DNA of 64,000 nucleotides from an uncultured Oscillospiraceae bacterium (GTDB lineage Bacteria > Bacillota > Clostridia > Oscillospirales > Oscillospiraceae): positions 337,799 through 401,798 of the forward strand of contig CAJUNA010000041.1 in assembly GCA_910587645.1 (NCBI GenBank), in the 5' to 3' direction. The notes beneath the pieces were generated by a model. It was not told where the DNA came from. It made no database searches and was given only the letters and a program-made list of their open reading frames with translations. This document shows positions 1-8,431 of this stretch, in pieces. Both the position numbers and the translations under genes were made by a program. Every line of letters starts with the position of its first letter. Within the stretch, counting starts at the first letter, position 1.

Positions 1-53
1 GTACTTACGCAAGTGATCGGACTTTTTAAGATTTTTTGTTGGGTAGAAATGTT

Positions 54-1340
54 TTATTGTGCGCTTTTTTCAAACGCAGAAAGCTGGATCACTTCACCGC
101 CAGCCAGCCGGGACGCTTCTGCGGCCAGGGCCATGACATGGCTTTCCACCGATGCGTCAATGCTGGTGGGGCAGCCATCCATCTCTCCAGCAGCCAGCCG
201 GCACATATGATCCATCAATCCAGCATCGCCGCCACCATGGCCGGTGTTACCGGCACTGCATCCCACATCAATCACCTCCTCTGGCTTGCCGAAGCGGCGC
301 AGAATCAATTTCCCCTTAGAAATATCCCCCTGAACCTCCCCCAGCGTACCAGTCGCTTTGATAGTTCGATGGCACCGCTCTGTAAACGCCGTCAATGTAA
401 AGACAGCATGTACGCCATTTTCAAACTCCAGGTTTACGGTCTGGTGGTCCGCCACATCGTTGTCGCAGTGGAAAACGCACCGCCCATATGGCCCGGCACG
501 CAGCGCATCGTAGAGGGCTTCCTCTGTGGGATCCTCCGCCACCACCCGGCAGGGCCATGCTTTGCCAATAGAGCGGACGCCGCTGTGGGCAGCGGTAATA
601 TATATCTTTTCTGCGTCATAGGGGCAGCCTTCCTTGCATCCACAGCCGTCCAGGCAGTACAGAGCCGCCCCTTCCGGCGCGCATTCCGCGCGGAAATAGT
701 CCAGCCCGCCAAAGCTCTGCACCTTTAGGCATTTCCCTCCCGCCAGCCAGCGGAGAATGTCCATATCGTGACAGCTTTTTGCCAGGATGATTGGGCTGGT
801 TTCGCCGCTCCGGCGCCAGTTGCCCCGGACAAAACTGTGGGCATAGTGCCAGTAGGCCACATTCTCAGCCGCTTCCAGGGTCTCCAGCTTTCCGATATCC
901 CCCCGGCGCAGAATGGCTTCCAGCGTCTCATAAAACTTCGTATACCGCAGGACATGGCAGACGGTCACCGCGCGCCCGGTCTCATGGGCCTTATCCAAAA
1001 GCCGCCTGCATTGGGCCAGGCTGGGGGAAATGGGCTTCTCCAGCAGCAGATGATAGCCCTTCTCCAAAGCCTTGACAGCCTGATCCACATGCTGGCGGTC
1101 CTGGGTGGCGATGACCAATACATCCGCCAACCGGGGCTGGTCTAAAAGCTCCTCACCGGTGGCAAAGCAGTTTTCCACCGGTACATCATACCGCTCCCGC
1201 AGGATCGCCAAACGCTCCGGACGGCAGTCTGCTCCGGCTATCACACGCATTTGTTCCGGATGGGCGCTCTGATAGGCGGCGTAAGTTTCCAGGCCGCGGT
1301 TTCCGCAGCCGCAGATGGCAAAGGTGACCGGTTTATCCAT
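54..1340 (-). CDS. Gfo/Idh/MocA family oxidoreductase
   Basis: NAD(P)-dependent sugar or inositol dehydrogenase family, 428 residues. The N-terminal Rossmann motif GCGNRG is at residues 11-16 and the family EKP motif at 101-103. A helix with SCHDMDIL near residue 190 corresponds to the usual catalytic His region. An insertion near residues 229-242 has a C-x3-C-x-C-x3-C pattern (CLDGCGCKEGC), as in some family members; it may bind metal, but that is inference. It is the last gene of a minus-strand operon reading PIG-L, phosphodiesterase, Gfo/Idh, PfkB, MtlD-like, this gene. The start ATG has an AAGGAAGGAG-type site just upstream. Substrate unknown; the neighbours suggest a sugar or amino sugar. 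Confidence 0.9.
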   Translation of the reverse strand: MDKPVTFAICGCGNRGLETYAAYQSAHPEQMRVIAGADCRPERLAILRERYDVPVENCFATGEELLDQPRLADVLVIATQDRQHVDQAVKALEKGYHLLLEKPISPSLAQCRRLLDKAHETGRAVTVCHVLRYTKFYETLEAILRRGDIGKLETLEAAENVAYWHYAHSFVRGNWRRSGETSPIILAKSCHDMDILRWLAGGKCLKVQSFGGLDYFRAECAPEGAALYCLDGCGCKEGCPYDAEKIYITAAHSGVRSIGKAWPCRVVAEDPTEEALYDALRAGPYGRCVFHCDNDVADHQTVNLEFENGVHAVFTLTAFTERCHRTIKATGTLGEVQGDISKGKLILRRFGKPEEVIDVGCSAGNTGHGGGDAGLMDHMCRLAAGEMDGCPTSIDASVESHVMALAAEASRLAGGEVIQLSAFEKSAQ

Positions 1341-1355
1341 ATGGACTCCTTCCTT

Positions 1356-2567
1356 TCAGATCACGTTTTGAATACTGGCGGCTTTAACGGCATCCGCCGC
1401 CCTGCGAAGCGGCTCCAGCGCAGAACTGTCCAGCAGCAGCCGGTACGCATTTAAAATCATTTGCCCCAGCGGCGCACAGGCATCCAGCTTTGAAATATCC
1501 TCCAGGACGTTCCCAGCGGTTTCCACACTCTGCCGTAGGCCGGCCTCTGCCAAATACCGCCGCACGCCTGCCGCCGCGCCCACCGCGATATAGGCCGGGA
1601 TCACCCCCTGCTCCAGGGCCAGGAACGCCGCGCCAATCAGCCGGTCTTCCGGCCCCAGCTTACGGACTGGATCTCCACCCACACGCTGGCAGGTATCTTG
1701 CAACGCCTCGTTACCGAACCGTCCGAGCAGATCTGTAATGTGCATTTGCAAATCTCCCAGCGGCGCACCGTACCGCATGGACAAAGCCAGCGCACTTTCC
1801 AACATAGCATTTTGCGCCAGTAGCCGGATCTCTGGATGGGAAATGGCTTCATGGATATATGCCTCGCCCATATAGTCTCCCAGGTAGGCACATACGGCAT
1901 GTCCCATATTGTGGATATACAGTTTCCGTTTCACAAAGAAATCAAAGTTTCCGAAGGGGATCATGTTCTGAATTTCCGGGATAGCTCCCTTGAAAGCGTC
2001 CCGGTCAACCGGTAGAAAGCCATACCGCTCAACGCACACCCGCAGCGGATCCCCATCCCGCATAGATGCAGTCTGAACCGGAACCATCCGCCCAATAGAC
2101 GCTTCCACCAGACCCACCTGTTTGTCAAATCGGGCACATTCCTCCGCCGTCAGGCACTCTTTTATTAGCTTGGCCAGGTATTGGTTCGCGTTCATCAGAT
2201 TTTCGCAGATAATGATGTTCAGGCAGTCTCCGCCAATTTCCCAACGCTTTCGCAATCCCGCCGCGATATGGGGCGCGATGTGGGGCAGCACCCGCACACC
2301 TACCGCCGTGGCCATGACGCAACACTGGGCAATGGCTTGGGCAGTGGCCTCCCTGTCACAGCCGTTAACTGCTGTCACGTTTTCGATCCAGACATCCTCA
2401 TGCCCCTGGCTGGACACATAGCGGACGGGATACCGCCTGCGGCTTGACAGGCCGCTGACCACCGGCTCCGACACATCAATAAAGCTGACCTCATATCCTG
2501 ACTGACTCAGCATGGCACCTACGAAGCCCCGGCCGATGTTTCCACCTCCGTACATGACCGCTTTCAT
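1356..2567 (-). CDS. Mannitol-1-phosphate 5-dehydrogenase-like protein
   Basis: Polyol/hexonate dehydrogenase of the mannitol dehydrogenase family, 403 residues, expected to interconvert a phosphorylated polyol and a ketose phosphate with NAD. The Rossmann motif GGGNIGRGF is at residues 7-15. The motif KLYIHNMGHAVCAYLG in the middle matches the conserved catalytic Lys/Asn/His region of MtlD. The frame is open further upstream, but the ATG at 2567 is preceded by AAGGAGGGAGACGGCAA and begins the conserved MKAVMYGGG start, so the longer form is rejected. It sits 19 bp downstream of the PfkB gene and 15 bp upstream of a Gfo/Idh gene, so it is probably co-transcribed. No PTS mannitol genes are nearby, so mannitol itself is unlikely as substrate. 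Confidence 0.85.
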   Translation of the reverse strand: MKAVMYGGGNIGRGFVGAMLSQSGYEVSFIDVSEPVVSGLSSRRRYPVRYVSSQGHEDVWIENVTAVNGCDREATAQAIAQCCVMATAVGVRVLPHIAPHIAAGLRKRWEIGGDCLNIIICENLMNANQYLAKLIKECLTAEECARFDKQVGLVEASIGRMVPVQTASMRDGDPLRVCVERYGFLPVDRDAFKGAIPEIQNMIPFGNFDFFVKRKLYIHNMGHAVCAYLGDYMGEAYIHEAISHPEIRLLAQNAMLESALALSMRYGAPLGDLQMHITDLLGRFGNEALQDTCQRVGGDPVRKLGPEDRLIGAAFLALEQGVIPAYIAVGAAAGVRRYLAEAGLRQSVETAGNVLEDISKLDACAPLGQMILNAYRLLLDSSALEPLRRAADAVKAASIQNVI

Positions 2568-2586
2568 TTGCCGTCTCCCTCCTTTT

Positions 2587-3591
2587 TTACAAATATTGCC
2601 GTCCCAGCGCCAGCACTTCTTCCACTGTTCCCACACCGCTGGAAGCCCCGGGCTGGCGGAGGGACGCCGCCGCCGTGCAGACAGCAAGGCGTAACGCTTC
2701 CGGCATAGTCCAGCCGGAGTACGCACCGTAAAGCATCCCTGCGCAGAAAGCGTCTCCCGCCCCTACCGCGCCTCGTATGAAGCCCTCCGGCAGGCGCAGG
2801 CTTGGCTGCTCATAATAATTCCCATTGCCATCCAGGCCGCAGCCTAACTCTGGGCAATGGATCGCAGCCCACACTGATACGCCCATCGCCCGCAGCCTTT
2901 CCAACGCCAGCAGCAGGTTTTCGCGCTGAAGCCCTCCGCCTGCGTTCCGCAGTGGTACTCCCGTGATCTGCTGGGCTTCCAGCTCGTTAATGACGCAGTA
3001 ATCCGTATATTGCAGCGCGGGTGGGATGACTGCGGCAAACCGGTCTCCGGCTTCGGTCACTACATCAATAGAGGTTCGAATCCCCCGCTCCTGGGCGCGG
3101 CACAGGAGCCGTGCCATTTTGGTCCCGTAAGCCACATCGGGCTCATCCAGATGTGGTAAGAGGAGGAGGTAGCCGATGTGAAGGATGTCCACCTCCAACC
3201 TATCCCAGTCAATCTCACCCTCACCATAGCAGGCATTGGCCCCCGCATATTGGAAAAATGTTCGCTCCATGATCCGCTGGTCGCTCATGACGGCGGTGAA
3301 GGAGGTACTGCCATTCCTCCGGACCATGCTCAGGTCGATATTGGGATACCGGCCCAGCTCCGACAGAAGAAATTCTCCCTCTGAATCATGCCCCGCGAAC
3401 CCGGAAGCTGTCAGGCGTAGCGATGGATCCAGCCGCGCAAGATCCATGATCGTGTTGCACACGCACCCGCCAGCGGAGGCCTGGATCCCCTCGGTGATGT
3501 GGGTCAGCTCCCCTTGTTTGGGCCAGGCTTCTATGGGATAGGTGATATCTACAATCATGCTGCCCGCGCAGCAAATCCCCCCTCCCCTCAT
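2587..3591 (-). CDS. PfkB family carbohydrate kinase
   Basis: Ribokinase-like ATP-dependent sugar kinase, 334 residues. The C-terminal PfkB signature reads GAVGAGDAFCAGML, with the catalytic Asp in GAGD; the N-terminal GG motif is ASAGGCVCN. The start at 3591 overlaps the stop of the upstream oxidoreductase in an ATGA, indicating translational coupling; an alternative upstream start at 3618 would lie inside that gene. It probably phosphorylates the sugar or polyol intermediate handled by the flanking dehydrogenases. The precise substrate (fructose, an amino sugar, a keto-sugar acid) cannot be read from the sequence. Confidence 0.88.
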   Translation of the reverse strand: MRGGGICCAGSMIVDITYPIEAWPKQGELTHITEGIQASAGGCVCNTIMDLARLDPSLRLTASGFAGHDSEGEFLLSELGRYPNIDLSMVRRNGSTSFTAVMSDQRIMERTFFQYAGANACYGEGEIDWDRLEVDILHIGYLLLLPHLDEPDVAYGTKMARLLCRAQERGIRTSIDVVTEAGDRFAAVIPPALQYTDYCVINELEAQQITGVPLRNAGGGLQRENLLLALERLRAMGVSVWAAIHCPELGCGLDGNGNYYEQPSLRLPEGFIRGAVGAGDAFCAGMLYGAYSGWTMPEALRLAVCTAAASLRQPGASSGVGTVEEVLALGRQYL

Positions 3592-4631
3592 AGTGCAATG
3601 GTCCGCTTTTCGGCGCAAGCGCGGTAAGCCGCTTCCATGACCCGCTGAACCTGCACCGCGTCCCGTCCGGGCACCTCCACCGGCGCACCAGTGAGGATAG
3701 AGTTGGAAAAGCTGGCAATTTCCCGGGCATACATATTGCCAAATTCCACAGGGATAGAAGCGCCTTGGATTTTCACGCCGTCCTGTTGGGCGTCATAGCC
3801 GCCCTGCGGCCCAAGAAACAACGCATCCAACGTACCGCCATCCACCTGTCCCAGCACAGCATCGCCTATGAGACGGCCCTGATCCCCGAAAAATTCCAGC
3901 CGCCATTTCGCCGCTCTGTCTGGAATGTTGAAATTAGACTGCACCACGCATTGACATCCGTTTTCCAGCTGAAGAAGGACAGTGGAGGAATCCTCCACCT
4001 CATAGCGGAAAGTCAAGGTATCATGAAAAGCCGCCACCTGCTTGACCTTGCTCCCAACCACATACTGCATCAAGTCGATGCAGTGGACACCCATGTCCAT
4101 CATGGCCCCGCCGCCACCCTTGGCCTTGCTCTGCCGCCAGGAGCCGGGCATGTCGGGGAACCAGCAAGTAAATTGGGCATAGCCAGAAACTACCTGGCCA
4201 ATTTTTCCCTCCGCAATGGCCTTTTTCATTGCTTGTACATAGGAACCGAACCGCATCATCAGCCCGGCTGCCAGTTTCACCCCCTGCTCCTCGCAAAGGC
4301 CAGCTACCTGTTCCCCCTCCTCCGCAGTCATGGCCAGCGGCTTTTCTACCAAGATGTGCTTTCCAGCCTTTGCTGCCGCTATGGCCTGTCCAGCATGGAG
4401 AGCTACAGGGGACGCGATATAAACTGCGTCAATCTCCGGGTCAGCCAGCAGCGTTATTTCTGAGGTGTAAGCCCGCTTGCAGCCCCATTTGGCACGGCAG
4501 GTCTCAGCCAGCTCGCCGTTCACATCCATCACCGCCGCCAGTTCCGCATTATCGCATAGAAGCATCCCCGGAATCGTGCGGCGATCCGCGATGCCACCTG
4601 CGCCAATTACGCCCCAACGCACCTTTTTCAT
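3588..4631 (-). CDS. Gfo/Idh/MocA family oxidoreductase (second copy)
   Basis: NAD(P)-dependent sugar dehydrogenase family, 347 residues, the standard length. Rossmann motif GAGGIADRR is at residues 11-19, the family motif VEKPLAM is near residue 100, and GVHCIDLMQY in the middle is the conserved His/Asp helix. It is not closely similar to the 428-residue member at 54-1340, so the two probably act at different steps. The ATG is preceded by AGGGAGGAAACCATC. It overlaps the PfkB gene by 4 bases and lies 21 bp after the phosphodiesterase gene, which indicates one operon. Confidence 0.9.
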   Translation of the reverse strand: MKKVRWGVIGAGGIADRRTIPGMLLCDNAELAAVMDVNGELAETCRAKWGCKRAYTSEITLLADPEIDAVYIASPVALHAGQAIAAAKAGKHILVEKPLAMTAEEGEQVAGLCEEQGVKLAAGLMMRFGSYVQAMKKAIAEGKIGQVVSGYAQFTCWFPDMPGSWRQSKAKGGGGAMMDMGVHCIDLMQYVVGSKVKQVAAFHDTLTFRYEVEDSSTVLLQLENGCQCVVQSNFNIPDRAAKWRLEFFGDQGRLIGDAVLGQVDGGTLDALFLGPQGGYDAQQDGVKIQGASIPVEFGNMYAREIASFSNSILTGAPVEVPGRDAVQVQRVMEAAYRACAEKRTIAL

Positions 4632-4652
4632 GATGGTTTCCTCCCTGTTTTT

Positions 4653-5939
4653 TTATTTTAATAGTTCCGTCATGGCCGTTCCCTCCGTCTCCGCCAGTGT
4701 GATCCCCAGCAGAGCGGCAAAGGTCGGCGCGACATCAATAATCCGCCGCCGGGAGACCATCTCACCCGGCTTGAAACCGGGGCCGGCAGCGATCCATACA
4801 GGCTGCGGGCCTTTGTAGGGCAAGTGGCCGTGGGACGCCCCTGGCGTTTCGCCCGAAGATGTCAAGGCCGGGCCCGTCCATTCAGAACCGAAAGCGGTAC
4901 CGCCCTTCCCTTCCAGGACGTAGTCGAAGGGGCCGTCAAGACGGTGCTCCCTGCGAACTTCCGCCTTGGTCAAGACGCTCTCCACTCCCCAGGTTTCGTT
5001 CTCCCACATGGCGTACAGCAAATCCTCCAAGACAGCACGGGTCCCCCTGTCTGACGGTTCCCTCAGGAACACCTGGCAGGACAGGCCAGCGGAATGGCAA
5101 TAGGCCCGCCAGCCCACCACCTGTCCGTTTTCATCCAGGGAGATCAATCCGGCTTCCGCCAGCAGTACGTTAGGATGAAAGATCCGGCGCACATTCAGAT
5201 GGCCGTGGTCGCTGATCACCGCAAAATTTGTATTCTCATAAACACCAGCATCCATGGTAGCTTCCTCTAGGCGGCCAAACCAGTCATCGTTGGCGTAAAC
5301 AGCCTGCCGGACGGCGGGGCCATGGACGCCGTGGAGGTGGCGGGTACCGTCCAGATAGGCCAAATGAATCAGCATAACATCTGGCTTGTACCGCCGGATG
5401 ATATCACAGGCACAGCCTATCATCATATGATCCATAAACGGTTTTTGGGTTCCCCGCAGCTTGTGCCAGTGCCGCTCCAATATGCCGCCCGGCCCCAGCA
5501 GGTTGGCAGAGCAAGCGGTACGGAAAATGGGCCTGGGATCCTCATTCGGATCCTTAGGCCAGATCTCCGGAACCAGCCAGTCCACACTAGGATCCCCGCC
5601 CATACAGGGCCAACTGACGCAAGCGGTGGAATACCCCGCCCGGTGGGCGGCATCCAGCAGTGTCTCTGTCTTCATGTCCCGGCGGTACCAGAACCAGTCC
5701 GGATCCAAGTTCCCCACATCCAACGGTTGATTGTGGTATATCCCGTGCCGGTCCGGCCAGGTTCCAGTGATCAAGGAAGCGTGAGCTGGATAGGTGTCGC
5801 TGGGATATACGCTGCGCATCCCGCCCCGCACAACACAGCCCCGCCGGATCAGCCGCCCAAAATTGGGGAGGGTTTTCAGCAGTTCCATATCCTCGTCAAA
5901 GAGGGAATCTACCGAAAGAACGACCAGTTTTTTCTTCAT
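4653..5939 (-). CDS. Alkaline phosphatase superfamily phosphodiesterase (NPP type)
   Basis: Metal-dependent phosphodiesterase or phosphatase of the nucleotide pyrophosphatase group, 428 residues. The first metal Asp is in LSVDSLFDE; the nucleophile region reads YPSDTYPAHASLITG followed by DRHGIYHN; a later metal pair is in ISDHGH. These match NPP-type phosphodiesterases. No signal peptide is visible, so it should act in the cytoplasm. The ATG at 5939 is chosen because GGAAGG lies about 9 bases upstream; an in-frame GTG two codons earlier is possible. In this operon it could strip a phospho-substituent such as phosphocholine, phosphoethanolamine or a nucleotide from the imported sugar; this is inference. 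Confidence 0.85.
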   Translation of the reverse strand: MKKKLVVLSVDSLFDEDMELLKTLPNFGRLIRRGCVVRGGMRSVYPSDTYPAHASLITGTWPDRHGIYHNQPLDVGNLDPDWFWYRRDMKTETLLDAAHRAGYSTACVSWPCMGGDPSVDWLVPEIWPKDPNEDPRPIFRTACSANLLGPGGILERHWHKLRGTQKPFMDHMMIGCACDIIRRYKPDVMLIHLAYLDGTRHLHGVHGPAVRQAVYANDDWFGRLEEATMDAGVYENTNFAVISDHGHLNVRRIFHPNVLLAEAGLISLDENGQVVGWRAYCHSAGLSCQVFLREPSDRGTRAVLEDLLYAMWENETWGVESVLTKAEVRREHRLDGPFDYVLEGKGGTAFGSEWTGPALTSSGETPGASHGHLPYKGPQPVWIAAGPGFKPGEMVSRRRIIDVAPTFAALLGITLAETEGTAMTELLK

Positions 5940-6026
5940 ACACACCCGCCTTCCATTGCCCGCAAATCGTTAAAAATTCCATTGGCATTCTTTTGGGGAT
6001 ACGGTATAATGTCCCTGACGCTGTCC

Positions 6027-6734
6027 CTACGGAAGCAGAGCTTTGGCAGATACCCGCAGGTAGGCCACGTAGGGCCGGAACCCCTCCGCATAGGCTGCGC
6101 CGCATTGGTATCCCCGGTACCGGGAGCAGGTTCGAACCATATCCAAAAAATCAATCCCATCGTGATCCAGCATCCATTTGATTTGGGACTGATGGCAGCG
6201 CAGGGCCTCCAGCTTCCGGTCGATCTGTCCGGAGATATCTACATAGTGGGTGGGCTGAAACCCCACGCCTGCCAGCGTGTCCATAAAAAACACTGGTACA
6301 AAGCTGGAAAACGCATCATAGGCCCTGGGCCGGTGGGTCAGGCCAGAGCAAAAGCTCCCGTTGGTAGCCAACCGGCTGACCTCCATATGATCCTGCATAT
6401 AGTCATCTGGGTTGTGGGTAATGATGACATCCGGCTTCACATAGCGGACGGTATCCGCCACTTGGTCAATTACCCGTTGGTCATGACGGTTCGGCAGCAA
6501 ATCGCCTACGTCCAGGCTAATTACTTCCCTGGCCCCGAGGACTGCGCCAGACTGTCCCGCTTCCTGGATCCGAACCGCCCGCAGAGGATCCGGTTCTATC
6601 TCCACATGGCCCAGGTTTCCGTTGGCTACATGGCACATCACTACCTCCGCGCCCTGTTCCACATACTTCCGCAGCGTGCCGCCGCAGGCGATCTCTAAAT
6701 CGTCCGGATGGCAGCCAATTGCTAAAACCCTCAT
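6027..6734 (-). CDS. PIG-L (LmbE) family N-acetylglucosaminyl deacetylase
   Basis: Zn-dependent N-deacetylase family, 235 residues, complete length for the family. The signature HPDD near residue 9 (GCHPDDLEIACGG) and the later THNPDDYMQDH provide the metal and catalytic residues. Members deacetylate GlcNAc-containing conjugates (GPI precursors, mycothiol and bacillithiol precursors, chitobiose in some archaea). It is the first gene of the minus-strand operon that runs to position 54, divergent from the CBM9-like gene at 6802. No NagA is seen in the window, so it may be the deacetylase of the GH20/NagB-like pathway encoded next door (inference). Confidence 0.88.
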   Translation of the reverse strand: MRVLAIGCHPDDLEIACGGTLRKYVEQGAEVVMCHVANGNLGHVEIEPDPLRAVRIQEAGQSGAVLGAREVISLDVGDLLPNRHDQRVIDQVADTVRYVKPDVIITHNPDDYMQDHMEVSRLATNGSFCSGLTHRPRAYDAFSSFVPVFFMDTLAGVGFQPTHYVDISGQIDRKLEALRCHQSQIKWMLDHDGIDFLDMVRTCSRYRGYQCGAAYAEGFRPYVAYLRVSAKALLP

Positions 6735-6801
6735 TTTTTTACTCCATTTTCTGTTATCAACCGGTTTTGCCGTACAAATTCTATTTAGGAGGACAACCGC
6801 T

Positions 6802-7407
6802 ATGAAAACCTACTCAATCGCTCCCTGCACCCCAGGCGCACCAGATTGGAATACCGTGGATCCGCTGCATGTGGATCAATCCCTGTGGCTCCCACCTGTG
6901 GAGATCCGGATGACCACACAAATCTGCTATGACACTGAAGCACTCTATGTACGCCAGCGGGCAGTAGAAAAACAGATCCGTGCGGAGCACCGGTCGCCCT
7001 TCTCCATGGTTTGCGAGGATAGCTGTATGGAATTTTTCTTCCAGCCCACAGAGGATGACCACCGATTTTTCAATGTTGAGTGGAACCCCAACGGCTGCGC
7101 TTTCATCGGCATTGGCACCGATGGACGCGATACTGTCCGTCTCTCGCCCCTTCAGGAACAAGAATGGTTCCAGCCCCAGGTTCACAGGACGGAGGACGGC
7201 TGGGAAATCATCTACCGGATTCCTAACGATTTCGTGCGCCTGTTTTTCCCGGCGTACCAGCCGGAACCAGGCAAAGTGCTGCGGGCCAATTGTTTCAAAT
7301 GCGGCGACCTGACTGTCCAGCCCCACTACATCGCGTGGAACCCTGTCCAATCGCTTACACCAAACTTCCACAGAAGCCAGGATTTCGGTATGATGCGTTT
7401 TCTCTAA
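6802..7407 (+). CDS. CBM9-like (family 9 carbohydrate-binding) protein
   Basis: 201 residues resembling the carbohydrate-binding family 9-like domain found as a stand-alone protein in sugar loci: an aromatic-rich beta fold with SCMEFFFQP, FNVEWNPNG, and the closing HYIAWNPVQ and PNFHRSQDFGMMRF. The ATG at 6802 follows TAGGAGGACAACCGCT; the open frame upstream overlaps the divergent PIG-L gene and is rejected. No signal peptide, so it is probably cytoplasmic. Role unknown; it may bind or modify a sugar of the surrounding pathway. The call rests on overall pattern rather than a catalytic motif. Confidence 0.7.
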   Translation: MKTYSIAPCTPGAPDWNTVDPLHVDQSLWLPPVEIRMTTQICYDTEALYVRQRAVEKQIRAEHRSPFSMVCEDSCMEFFFQPTEDDHRFFNVEWNPNGCAFIGIGTDGRDTVRLSPLQEQEWFQPQVHRTEDGWEIIYRIPNDFVRLFFPAYQPEPGKVLRANCFKCGDLTVQPHYIAWNPVQSLTPNFHRSQDFGMMRFL

Positions 7408-7423
7408 CCGGTTTTCACTAGAG

Positions 7424-7456
7424 CGGGAGCCTTTCTTTTGGGAAGGCTCCCGTTTT
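7424..7456. terminator. Bidirectional intrinsic terminator
   Basis: Arms CGGGAGCCTT (7424-7433) and AAGGCTCCCG (7443-7452) are followed on the plus strand by TTTT. It lies between the convergent CBM9-like and NagB-like genes and can serve both. Confidence 0.8.
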
Positions 7457-7460
7457 CCTG

Positions 7461-8411
7461 TCAGTTGGTATCCGCGCAGAGAGGGCCTGCCAACCCCTCC
7501 ATAAAAAACAGCTTGCCGGGCATTGTGGGGATGAAACTGGATGTGACTTCTTTGCAGGGGCCGTACCGCAGCGTCATCCAGAAACTCATCCCCTGCCACT
7601 GCATCCCCCGTGAGAGCACGCCGTCCGCACCTCCGATGGCGTAATCAGAATTGAAAATGATCTTCGGGCCGATGGTGTTGGCATAGCAGGGAATCAGCGG
7701 CCAACTCGAGCGGAAGGAGGTAATGGCGTTCTGCTCAATGGTCAGGGGGTGGAGCCGTGCGCCAGTCCGGTGGGATGCTTCCATCCACTCCTCCCGTGTG
7801 GCATACTCCGCCGCGAAATGGGGTTCCCAGAAGGCAATATGGCACATCCGGCCAATACCGTAGACAAGTACCTGCTTTGCGCCGGCCGCCTTTAAGGCTT
7901 CGATCTTTTCCGTGTATCGGGGAAGGTTGTCCTTTGTAGCGAAATTGCGCTGGCACTCCGGAACCGTCAATGGGCCAAGCGGGCCGTAAAACGCCTTCTC
8001 CATCGCGTTCTGGAAAGAAGCCGGGTCAGAAACAGGCAGCGTATTTCCCTGGGCATCAGCCCACTCATCCATGTTGAAGCCATAGACGTGCCCACAATCT
8101 GTCCTCCATGCTTTTAGAAAATACACTGCCCACTTATACATACCCATGGGGCCAACAGGGAGAATTAAAATCAGCTTGCGGCCTTCCTCTTGGGCTTTCT
8201 TAATCTCCATAGCCATTTCAAAGCCCATGTACGCGCCAAACTCCTCTAGATTCTGGCAGCGCACCGGCTGGAAATCCCGGTGCCAGAAGCCTTGGCGGTC
8301 GAGGACGGTTTCCGGGGCGTTGGTTACGCAGTTCCGGATTTTTTCCAGATCCCAGCCCTGAGGAAAGATTTCGGAAAAATAGGAGCCTTGGAAGGTGTCA
8401 AGCATATTCAT
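7461..8411 (-). CDS. Glucosamine-6-phosphate deaminase/isomerase-like (NagB superfamily)
   Basis: 316 residues related to NagB/6-phosphogluconolactonase sugar-phosphate isomerases. The conserved phosphate-loop region is LILILPVGPMGMYKW and the active-site segment HVYGFNMDEWAD corresponds to the NagB FxxDEY region. It is longer and more divergent than NagB (about 245 residues), so the substrate may differ. The ATG at 8411 has AAAGGA about 9 bases upstream; the open frame continues eight codons further upstream. It is the last gene of the importer operon, 20 bp after the GH20 gene, which fits conversion of an amino-sugar phosphate to a ketose phosphate. Confidence 0.8.
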   Translation of the reverse strand: MNMLDTFQGSYFSEIFPQGWDLEKIRNCVTNAPETVLDRQGFWHRDFQPVRCQNLEEFGAYMGFEMAMEIKKAQEEGRKLILILPVGPMGMYKWAVYFLKAWRTDCGHVYGFNMDEWADAQGNTLPVSDPASFQNAMEKAFYGPLGPLTVPECQRNFATKDNLPRYTEKIEALKAAGAKQVLVYGIGRMCHIAFWEPHFAAEYATREEWMEASHRTGARLHPLTIEQNAITSFRSSWPLIPCYANTIGPKIIFNSDYAIGGADGVLSRGMQWQGMSFWMTLRYGPCKEVTSSFIPTMPGKLFFMEGLAGPLCADTN

Positions 8412-8431
8412 TGTCAGCATTCCTTTCTGCG

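Noticed and set aside
5322..6698. A 458-residue plus-strand ORF antisense to the phosphodiesterase and PIG-L genes
   Set aside because: It spans two real genes and their gap; composition is that of an antisense frame.
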